Assembly (NCBI GenBank): GCA_023424585.1
Contig: JAFADT010000111.1
Span: 1-16,741, forward strand
Length of the DNA: 16,741 nt
Source: Pseudomonadota bacterium
GTDB taxonomy: Bacteria > Myxococcota > Myxococcia > Myxococcales > Myxococcaceae
Direction of reading: 5' to 3'
The translations under genes were made by a program, and so were the position numbers. Shown here in pieces: positions 4,615-11,446 of this stretch. The stretch's first letter is position 1; every line of letters begins with the position of its first letter. The notes beneath the pieces are model-generated. The model did no database searches. It was not told the DNA's origin and saw nothing but the letters and a program-made list of their open reading frames with translations.

Positions 4615-7464
4615 ATGAGTGTGGATGTGCCGAGGACGCCGGCCCTGGCGGGCACGCGCGTGGAGTGGGGCGGCTGGGTCTTCCCCCGCTGGAGCGACCC
4701 GAGGCTGCCCTTCGCGGCGCTGCTCACGCTCTACGGCGTGCTGGGCTTCACCTTCTTCGGCTTCAACCGCAGCCCCGGGCAGATGGCCTTCCTGGTCATC
4801 TCCGGCACGCTGCTGGACGCGGCGCTCGGCTGGGTGCTCAAGCGGCGCAAGGAGCTGCCGCTCTCCGCGTACATCTCGTGCTGCTCGCTGGCGCTGCTCC
4901 TGAACTACTCGCACGCGAGCACGCTGCTGTGGCTGCCGGTGTGGCTGGCCATCGGCTCCAAGTACGTGCTGACCTTCCAGGGGCGCCACGTCTTCAACCC
5001 GTCGATGTTCGCGGTGGCCGTGTCGCTGCTCACCACGCGCGAGCTCATCACCGCCGCGCCCGCCTACCAGTGGGCCAACGGGGAGGTCGCGCTGTCGGCC
5101 TTCATCGTGATGGCGGCGCTGGTGCTGTTCTTCTTCCGCGTGGGGCGCGGCTGGCTGGTGGTGAGCTTCCTGACCTTCTACGCGCTCCAGACGGCGCTGC
5201 GCGCGTACATCCTCCGCCACCACCTGCCGCCGGAGGTGCTGTTCCTGGGCACGCTGGGCGCGCCGTCGTTCTTCATCTTCGTCTTCTACATGCTCACGGA
5301 CCCGGCGACGTCGCCGGCGACGCCGAAGGCCCAGGTGCTCGTGGCGCTGGCCATCACCTGCGTGGACCTGGTGCTGCACCTGAAGGAGAGCGTCTACACG
5401 TTCTTCTACGCGGCGCTCACCGTGGCCACCTGCCGCTTCGTGTTCATGCACGCGCGCGAGCTGTGGCGCACCCGGGGCGCGTCGCTGCGCCAGCTCCTCG
5501 CCCCGGACATGCTCCGGCGCCTGGGGGTGGTGGGAGGGCTCGGGGCGGTGCTGGGCACGGGCTACGCGGTGACGGAGGCGCAGGGGGAGCGCTCGGCGCC
5601 GCTCGCGTTCCACCTGGACGCGCAGGACGTCGCGCAGGCGGGCCTGGCCTCCACGATGGGCCACACGCTGGAGGAGCTGGACCCGCGCGTGGCCCACGTC
5701 GCCAAGTGGCTGGTCGCGGTGGGCGACGCGGTGGCCACCGGTGACTTCGATGGGGACGGCAGGCTGGACCTGTTCCTCACGCACCCGCTGGGCACGCCGG
5801 AGCACCACGCGGGCCTGTACCGCAACCTGGGCGGCCTGCGCTTCGAGCGCGTCCCCGTGCCCGCGCTGGAGCGCTTCGCCACCCGCTACAAGGAAGAGGG
5901 CCTGGCGGGCGGCGGGACGTTCGTGGACTGGGATGGGGATGGGGACCAGGACCTCGCGGTGGCGGTGGCCTTCGGGCCGGTGCGCCTGCTGCGCAACCTG
6001 CTGCGCGAGACGGGCACGGCGAGCTTCGAGGACGTGACGGAGGCCGCGGGCGTGACGGACCACGCGGTGAGCCTGGGGCTCACGTTCCTGGACTACGACC
6101 GCGACGGGCACCTGGACCTGCTGGTGCTCAACGCGATGACGACGCACCTGCCGGACTACCCGGAGCCCGCGCCGCCGCTCAACCTCTTCAAGCTGCCGGA
6201 GCCCGGGTACGCAGGCGACCGCCGCATGCTGCGCTTCATGCACGACGGCTGGCACAACGCGAACAACGGCGGACGCAACGTGCTCTACCGGGGCCGGGGT
6301 GACGGCACGTTCGAGAAGCAGGACGTGGAGGCGCTGGGCCTGAAGGAGACGCACTGGTCGCTCGCGGTGAGCACGGTGGACCTGAACCAGGACGGCTGGA
6401 CGGACCTGTACGTGGCCAACGACTTCGGGCCGGACGACATCTACCTGAACGAGGGCGGCCGGCGCTTCCGTCACCTCGTGGGGAAGAGCTTCGGGGAGAT
6501 TGGCCGCGACACGTACAAGGGCATGAACGCGAGCGTGGCGGACTTCGACCGCAACGGCTGGTTGGACGTGTACGTGTCCAACGTGCACCACTCGCTCCAG
6601 GCGGAGGGCAGCCTGCTGTGGATGGTGGGCCCGGGCGAGGACGCCTTCGTGCCCCGCTTCCAGGACGAGGCCACCTTCCGGGGCGCGCTGAACGAGCGGC
6701 GCTTCGGCTGGGGCGCGGCGGCGGGGGACCTGGACGACGACGGCTGGCCGGACCTGGTGCAGGCCAACGGCATGGTGGACGCGCGCCTGGACGCGCCGCG
6801 GTGGCGCATCCCGGAGGGGCAGCGCAACGACTACTGGTACGTGAATCACAAGTTGATGCAGTCCGGCCCGGAGGTGCACACGTACGCGGACAAGTGGGGC
6901 GACATCCGGGGCCGCGTGCTCTATCCGAACGAGGCGCGCCGCGTGTACCTCAACCTGGGCGACGCGCGTCCGGGGCACTTCGTGGACGTGGCGAAAGAGG
7001 TGGGCATCGAGGCGCCGGACAACTCGCGAGGCGTGCTGATGGCGGACCTGGATGACGATGGCGACCTGGACGTGCTCATCACCAACCAGCACGCGCCGGT
7101 GTCGCTCTATCGCAACACGCTGCGCGCCAGCGCCACGGACGTGGAGCCGGACGCGCACTTCGTGGGCCTGTCGCTGGTGGGGGACGGCCAGCGCACGCAC
7201 CGCAGCGCGGTGGGCACGCGCGTGGTGGTGTCCTACGAGGAGAGCGGCAGGCGCGTGGAGCAGGTGCGCGAGGTGGGGCTGATGGGGGGCTTCTCCGCGT
7301 CCGCGGACCCGAGGCTGCACTTCGGCCTGGGCCATCACGCGGGGCCGGTGAAGGCGGTCATCCACTGGTATGGCGCGCAGCCGCAGGAGGTGACGCTGGA
7401 GGCGGACCGCTACCAGGAGGTGCGCCAGCCGCCCGCGCCCACCGCGCTGCGGGGAGGGCCCTGA
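4615..7464 (+). CDS. UnbU-UnbV fusion: NqrB/RnfD-like membrane domain joined to VCBS/FG-GAP repeats and ASPIC/UnbV domain
   Basis: 949 residues. The start is the ATG at 4615 behind AGGA. Residues 30-330 carry about ten membrane helices with NqrB/RnfD-type signatures GRHVFNPSMF (123-132) and FYMLTDPATSP (224-234), in the arrangement of the enediyne-cluster protein UnbU. I find no SGAT-like site for covalent FMN as in true NqrB/RnfD. A last helix at about 305-325 leads into a large domain, presumably periplasmic. Seven calcium-binding Asp motifs of the DxDxDG type begin near residues 377, 438, 493, 589, 643, 705 and 811, as in VCBS/FG-GAP beta-propellers. Residues 849-945 form an ASPIC/UnbV domain (HFVGLSLVG, SAVGTRVVV, SADPRLHFGLG). 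UnbU and UnbV are separate adjacent genes in enediyne clusters; here they form one chain. It heads a tight operon with a GNAT-like gene, GH3 and a Rieske oxygenase. Domains are sure; function is unknown even in enediyne clusters, where redox or export roles are guesses. Confidence 0.88.
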   Translation: MSVDVPRTPALAGTRVEWGGWVFPRWSDPRLPFAALLTLYGVLGFTFFGFNRSPGQMAFLVISGTLLDAALGWVLKRRKELPLSAYISCCSLALLLNYSHASTLLWLPVWLAIGSKYVLTFQGRHVFNPSMFAVAVSLLTTRELITAAPAYQWANGEVALSAFIVMAALVLFFFRVGRGWLVVSFLTFYALQTALRAYILRHHLPPEVLFLGTLGAPSFFIFVFYMLTDPATSPATPKAQVLVALAITCVDLVLHLKESVYTFFYAALTVATCRFVFMHARELWRTRGASLRQLLAPDMLRRLGVVGGLGAVLGTGYAVTEAQGERSAPLAFHLDAQDVAQAGLASTMGHTLEELDPRVAHVAKWLVAVGDAVATGDFDGDGRLDLFLTHPLGTPEHHAGLYRNLGGLRFERVPVPALERFATRYKEEGLAGGGTFVDWDGDGDQDLAVAVAFGPVRLLRNLLRETGTASFEDVTEAAGVTDHAVSLGLTFLDYDRDGHLDLLVLNAMTTHLPDYPEPAPPLNLFKLPEPGYAGDRRMLRFMHDGWHNANNGGRNVLYRGRGDGTFEKQDVEALGLKETHWSLAVSTVDLNQDGWTDLYVANDFGPDDIYLNEGGRRFRHLVGKSFGEIGRDTYKGMNASVADFDRNGWLDVYVSNVHHSLQAEGSLLWMVGPGEDAFVPRFQDEATFRGALNERRFGWGAAAGDLDDDGWPDLVQANGMVDARLDAPRWRIPEGQRNDYWYVNHKLMQSGPEVHTYADKWGDIRGRVLYPNEARRVYLNLGDARPGHFVDVAKEVGIEAPDNSRGVLMADLDDDGDLDVLITNQHAPVSLYRNTLRASATDVEPDAHFVGLSLVGDGQRTHRSAVGTRVVVSYEESGRRVEQVREVGLMGGFSASADPRLHFGLGHHAGPVKAVIHWYGAQPQEVTLEADRYQEVRQPPAPTALRGGP

Positions 7465-7468
7465 GGCG

Positions 7469-8230
7469 ATGCTCTCCGCGATGAAGGGCACCACGGTGCG
7501 GCGCGAGGACCTGGACGCGGACACCCGGGCGCGGATGCTCGCGCTGATGCAGTGCTGCTACGTGGGCGTGAGCGCCGAGCGCTTCCACGCGGACCTGGAC
7601 GCGAAGCAGTGGGTGTTCCTGCTGCACGCCCGGCGCACGCGGGAGCTGGTGGGGTTCAGCACGGTGCGGGTGGCGGAGGAGGGCGGGGTGGAGGTGCTGT
7701 ACTCGGGCGACACGGTCATCCATCCGGACTGGTGGGGCCACAAGACGTTGCAGGTGGTGTTCGGGCGGTTGCTGCTCGCGCGCAAGCTGCGCCGGCCGTG
7801 GCGGCCGCTGTACTGGTTGCTGCTGTCGGGCGGGTACAAGACGTACCTGCTGGCGGTGAACTACTTCCCGCGCACGCACCCGCGCCGGGACTGGACGCCG
7901 CCGGAGGGGCGCGCGGAGTTCCTGCGGGCGCTGGCGACGCGGTGGTTCGGCGCGCAGTACGACGCCGCGCGAGGCACGCTGCGCTTCGACGGGGCGCACT
8001 ACCGGGTGCGAGATGGCGTCTCGCCCCTCGACCGCGACGCGGCGGCCCACCCGCACATCGCCTACTTCGCGGAGCGCAACCCCGGCCACGCCGAGGGCGA
8101 GGAGCTGGTGTGCCTGGTGGAGATCCGCGGCTGGGACCTGGCGAGGGCGCTGGCGCGAAGCGTCTGGGGGCAGCTGCGCCGCTGGGCCCGCCGGGAGCGG
8201 GGTGCCTCGCGGATCCGCGTGGGGACGTGA
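7469..8230 (+). CDS. Uncharacterised protein, possibly GNAT-fold acyltransferase-like
   Basis: 253 residues, starting four bases after the UnbU-UnbV stop (GGGGAGGG lies about ten bases upstream); a second ATG at 7481 is possible. The N-terminal half reads like a GNAT fold: a helix around LDADTRARMLALMQ, a strand WVFLLHARR (48-56), a turn and strand LVGFSTVRV (60-68), then YSGDTVIHPDWWG (78-90) where GNAT enzymes place their central strand and the acetyl-CoA loop. The usual Q/R-x-x-G-x-G/A loop is not evident, so CoA binding cannot be claimed. Next comes LLLSGGYKTYLLAVNYFPR (117-135), a conserved-looking motif I cannot assign. The C-terminal third is basic (RRWARRERGASRIR). No signal peptide is seen. 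Sandwiched in an operon with a GH3 ligase and a Rieske oxygenase, it could be an acyl transferase or a protein that presents the substrate; this is inference. Confidence 0.72.
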   Translation: MLSAMKGTTVRREDLDADTRARMLALMQCCYVGVSAERFHADLDAKQWVFLLHARRTRELVGFSTVRVAEEGGVEVLYSGDTVIHPDWWGHKTLQVVFGRLLLARKLRRPWRPLYWLLLSGGYKTYLLAVNYFPRTHPRRDWTPPEGRAEFLRALATRWFGAQYDAARGTLRFDGAHYRVRDGVSPLDRDAAAHPHIAYFAERNPGHAEGEELVCLVEIRGWDLARALARSVWGQLRRWARRERGASRIRVGT

Positions 8231-8249
8231 CGTGCTGACGTCCCGCGCG

Positions 8250-9881
8250 ATGCTGTCCGCCACGATGGCCGCGCTGACTCCGTCCGCATTGCGCTTCCGT
8301 CATGCGCTGCGGGAGCCGGCGGCCGCGCAGGCGGAGTGCATGGCGCGCATCCTCCGCGCGGTGGAGGGCACGGAGCAGGCGGCCCGCGTGGCGCACTTCG
8401 CCCGCATCCGCACCGCTCGGGAGTTCCAGGACGCGGTGCCCATCACCACGCCGGACACGGTGGCGGAAGACGTGGAGCGCATCGCGCGAGGAGAGGCGCG
8501 GGTCCTCACTCGCGAGCCCGTGCTGCGCTTCGAGATGTCCGGCGGGTCCTCGGGCGCGTCCAAGCGCGTGCCGGTGACACGGGGCCTGCTGCGCGAGTTC
8601 CAGCGCGCGCTCGCACCCATGCTGCACGAGGTCTTCCTGCGCCGCCCCGCTGTGCGCGAGGGCCCCAGCTACTGGTCCATCTCCCCGCTGGGCCGGAGAC
8701 AGCACCGGACCGAGGGCGGCATCCCGGTGGGCTCGGCGGAGGACAGCGCGTGGTTCCCGCGTCCCTTGCAGCCGCTGCTCTCGCGCGTCTTCGCCGTACC
8801 GGGCGCGGTGGGCCAGGCGCCGCAGGTCGAGCCGTGCCGCTACGTGACGCTGTGGTACCTCGTGCGGTGCCCGAACCTGTCGTTGATCAGCGTCTGGAAC
8901 CCCAGCTTCCTCACGCTGTTGATGGACGCGCTGGAGCGGCACGGCGAGCGGCTCGCCGAGGACCTGGCGCGCGGTACCCTGCGGCCTCCCGAGCAGGACG
9001 CGGACGGCATCCCCGTGGCCCAGGACCCTGCCTGGACAGCGCTCGTGCAGGGGCTCCAGGGCGTGCGAGACATCCCGAGCGCCCAGCGGCTGCGTGACGG
9101 CCTGTCCTCCACACGCGCGCTGTGGCCAGGGCTCGCGCTCCTGAGCATGTGGACGGACGCCCAGGCCGCGCGCGCCGTGGCGGGCGCATGCCGCCGCTTC
9201 CCGGGCGTCGAGGTCCAGGGCAAGGGCCTGCTCGCCACGGAGGGCGTCATCACGGTGCCCCTGTTCGAAGCGCCCGCGCCGGTGCTCGCGGTCCGCAGCC
9301 ACTTCATCGAGTTCATGGAGCCGGAGCATCCTGAAGCACGCCCGCTCCTGGCGCACGAGCTGACGGCGGGCTGCACCTACGCGGTGCTCCTCTCCACGTC
9401 CGGCGGACTGCTGCGCTACCGGCTGGGCGACCTCGTCCGCGTGGAGGGCTTCGTGCACGCGACGCCCTGCCTGCGGTTCCTCGGCCGAGCGGACGCCGTC
9501 TCGGACCTCGTGGGCGAGAAGCTCTCCGCCGCGCGAGTGGGCGCGGTGCTGGACGCAGCGCTGGGGCCCACGCGTCCCGCCTTCGCCATGCTCGCGCCGG
9601 AGTGGGGGACCCCGCCTGCCTACCGCCTGTTCCTGGAGACGGATCAACCCATCGACGCCATGGCGACGACAGTGGAGCGCGCCCTGTGCGAAGGCCACCA
9701 CTACCGCTACGCACGGGAGCTGGGACAGCTCGGTCCGGTGCGCGCGGTGCGGGTGACCCAGGGACCCCGACGCTACGAGGCCCGATGCATCCAGCTCGGC
9801 CAGCGCGCGGGCGATATCAAGCCCGTGGACCTGCACCGTCAGCCCGGCTGGACGGACTGGTTCGCGAGAGGGACGGGATGA
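8250..9881 (+). CDS. GH3 auxin-responsive-promoter family protein (acyl-adenylating amide synthetase)
   Basis: 543 residues from the ATG at 8250. A GTG at 8232, one base after the previous stop with GGGGA upstream, would add six residues. It carries the three GH3 nucleotide motifs: MSGGSSGASKRVPV (96-109, P-loop-like, compare TSGTSGGxxK), LLATEGVITVP (327-337, compare the WASEG motif) and YRLGDLVRV (390-398), followed by FLGRADAVSDLVGEKLS, typical of the hinge to the small C-terminal domain. GH3 enzymes activate a carboxylic acid as its adenylate and join it to an amine; plant members conjugate auxin, jasmonate or benzoates to amino acids. Bacterial members are little studied. No signal peptide is seen, so it should be cytosolic. 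Its stop overlaps the start of the Rieske gene, so the two proteins are probably made together. Family is firm; acid and amine substrates are unknown. Confidence 0.88.
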   Translation: MLSATMAALTPSALRFRHALREPAAAQAECMARILRAVEGTEQAARVAHFARIRTAREFQDAVPITTPDTVAEDVERIARGEARVLTREPVLRFEMSGGSSGASKRVPVTRGLLREFQRALAPMLHEVFLRRPAVREGPSYWSISPLGRRQHRTEGGIPVGSAEDSAWFPRPLQPLLSRVFAVPGAVGQAPQVEPCRYVTLWYLVRCPNLSLISVWNPSFLTLLMDALERHGERLAEDLARGTLRPPEQDADGIPVAQDPAWTALVQGLQGVRDIPSAQRLRDGLSSTRALWPGLALLSMWTDAQAARAVAGACRRFPGVEVQGKGLLATEGVITVPLFEAPAPVLAVRSHFIEFMEPEHPEARPLLAHELTAGCTYAVLLSTSGGLLRYRLGDLVRVEGFVHATPCLRFLGRADAVSDLVGEKLSAARVGAVLDAALGPTRPAFAMLAPEWGTPPAYRLFLETDQPIDAMATTVERALCEGHHYRYARELGQLGPVRAVRVTQGPRRYEARCIQLGQRAGDIKPVDLHRQPGWTDWFARGTG

Positions 9882-11026
9882 CGAAGCCCACGGTGGAGCT
9901 CGAAGCGGAGGCGGACCTCGCCCGCTGCGGCGCGCTGAGGGACTTCTGGTACGTGGCGTGTCTCTCCGCGGAGCTGCCCGCGAACAAGCCCGTCGCGCGC
10001 ACCGTGTTCGGCACGGGGCTGGTCCTCTTCCGGGGACCGGACGGCGCCCCCACCGCGCTGCGCGACCGCTGCCTCCACCGCAACGCGCGCCTGTCCCAGG
10101 GAGACGTGTTCGACGGCCGGCTCGGCTGCCCGTATCACGGCTGGGTCTACGACGCGTCCGGAGCGGTGGTGGAGATCCCCGCGCTGGGGCCCCCCCAACG
10201 GGGTGAGAAGCTGGACGCGAACGCCTGCGCGCGCGAAGGGCTCAAGCCCGCGCCCTGTGAGCTGGGCCGGCTCGCGCGCTTCCCCACGCGAGAGCAGGAC
10301 GGGCTCGTCTACGTCTACCTGGGCGCGGACGTGACGCGCGCACGCGCCGAGCCCTTCCGAGTCCCTTATTGGAACGAGCGCGGCTGGACCGTCTACTTCA
10401 TGGTCACGCGCTTCGCGAACGGCGTGACCAACCTGGTGGAGAACTTCATGGACGTGCCGCACACGTCCTTCGTGCACCGGGGCTGGTTCCGCAACCCCAC
10501 ACGCAAACGCGTCCCCTCCACCGTGAAGCGCCACGCGGGCCGCGTGCGCATGACCTATCACCAGGAGGAGGACGCGCTCACCGGCCTGGGGCGGCTGTTC
10601 AACCCGCGCGGCCTGCCACTCGTGCACACGGATGAGTTCATCGTCCCCAATGTCACGCGCGTGGACTACCAGTGGGGTGACAGCGGCTTCGCCATCAACT
10701 CACAGTGCACGCCCATCGGGCCCACGGACACGCTCGTGTACACGGCCATCAGCTACCGGCTGCCGGTGGACGTGCCGGGCGCGTGGGTGGGGCGGGCGCT
10801 GACGCCGCTGGTGCGCTGGTACACGCGGCAGGTCATCCAGCAGGACGTCCGCATCATGGAGACGCAGCGCCAGGGGCTGACGGATGGCCCCGGCGGCGGC
10901 GTGTACTCGGGCACGGAGGCGGATCTGCACCACGCGGACATCGAGGCGTACCGCCGCTGGCTTCGCGAAGGCGCGCACGGCCCCGGCCCCGAGGACGCGG
11001 AGCGCGACGTGGTCTTCTGGGTCTAG
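9878..11026 (+). CDS. Rieske non-haem iron oxygenase (ring-hydroxylating type, alpha-subunit-like)
   Basis: 382 residues. The ATG at 9878 overlaps the GH3 stop (ATGA). The Rieske [2Fe-2S] ligands are C65-x-H67 and C84-x2-H87 (CLHR and CPYHGW). The mononuclear iron site is E188-NFM-D192-VP-H195-TSFV-H200, and the third ligand is probably the Asp in QQDVRIMETQ near residue 327. This is the layout of single-component oxygenases such as VanA and of plant chlorophyll-pathway oxygenases (pheophorbide a oxygenase, CAO). Such enzymes use electrons from a reductase/ferredoxin, not encoded here, to hydroxylate, demethylate or open rings, and some desaturate. No signal peptide or C-terminal membrane helix is present. 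It is last in the plus-strand operon and meets the next minus gene stop-to-stop. Family and metal sites are certain; the substrate is unknown. Confidence 0.93.
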   Translation: MTKPTVELEAEADLARCGALRDFWYVACLSAELPANKPVARTVFGTGLVLFRGPDGAPTALRDRCLHRNARLSQGDVFDGRLGCPYHGWVYDASGAVVEIPALGPPQRGEKLDANACAREGLKPAPCELGRLARFPTREQDGLVYVYLGADVTRARAEPFRVPYWNERGWTVYFMVTRFANGVTNLVENFMDVPHTSFVHRGWFRNPTRKRVPSTVKRHAGRVRMTYHQEEDALTGLGRLFNPRGLPLVHTDEFIVPNVTRVDYQWGDSGFAINSQCTPIGPTDTLVYTAISYRLPVDVPGAWVGRALTPLVRWYTRQVIQQDVRIMETQRQGLTDGPGGGVYSGTEADLHHADIEAYRRWLREGAHGPGPEDAERDVVFWV

Positions 11027-11415
11027 GTCGTGCCGGAGGCCTGCTCCTCCTCGGTGCCCGAGGTGGGAATCAGGGCCACGCAGTACCCGGAGAAGAAGGT
11101 CGCCCCCAGGAAGACCCAGTGCAGCAGCTCCAGGGTCAGCGGGAATGGCGGCGACGGCAGGTGCTCATGCAGCCACATCAGCGTCGCCATGGCGTTGGAC
11201 GCATGGCATGCCACCGCGAGGACCAGCGTGACGCAGATCTGCACCACCAGCGCCCACGTGCTGGTGGCGGAGGTCACCCTCCGGACCCGGTCCCCCAGCT
11301 GCGCGAGGATGCGCGGCTGTACGACCTGCCGGAAGAGCGCGCCACTGGCCAGGCCCAGCAGCAGCGGGCCCGCGATCTCGATGATGGCATTGAACGCATC
11401 CATGGCCGCGACCAT
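11023..11415 (-). CDS. Small three-helix membrane protein, unknown function
   Basis: 130 residues from the ATG at 11415; an internal ATG at 11403 is an alternative, and neither has a clear ribosome site. Three hydrophobic segments are visible, near residues 9-28, 53-80 and 93-115, with a basic loop after the first (QPRILAQLGDRVRRV) and an acidic, Thr-rich tail. I recognise no family. It follows the beta-helix gene by 31 bases on the same strand and may share its transcript. Its stop codon overlaps that of the Rieske gene on the other strand (CTAG at 11023-11026). Confidence 0.65.
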   Translation of the reverse strand: MVAAMDAFNAIIEIAGPLLLGLASGALFRQVVQPRILAQLGDRVRRVTSATSTWALVVQICVTLVLAVACHASNAMATLMWLHEHLPSPPFPLTLELLHWVFLGATFFSGYCVALIPTSGTEEEQASGTT

Positions 11416-11446
11416 GCCAAAGGGTTCGCGGCCCGTGCAAATCCAC

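Noticed and set aside
4615..7464. Reading the N-terminal domain as a respiratory RnfD/NqrB subunit
   Set aside because: No other Rnf/Nqr genes are nearby, I find no SGAT-like flavin attachment motif, and the fusion to VCBS and ASPIC domains fits UnbU/UnbV better.
4609..7524. Very long open frame (971 codons) on the minus strand opposite the UnbU-UnbV gene
   Set aside because: Its translation is dominated by His, Val, Arg and Gln with no family motif, the typical antisense shadow of a GC-rich gene whose domains are clear on the plus strand.
7716..9836. Minus-strand open frame of 706 codons opposite GH3
   Set aside because: Arg/His/Ala-rich shadow; the plus strand encodes intact GH3 motifs over the same region.
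2960..11026. Calling the region an enediyne biosynthetic cluster because of UnbU/UnbV
   Set aside because: No enediyne polyketide synthase, thioesterase or other core gene is present in the window.
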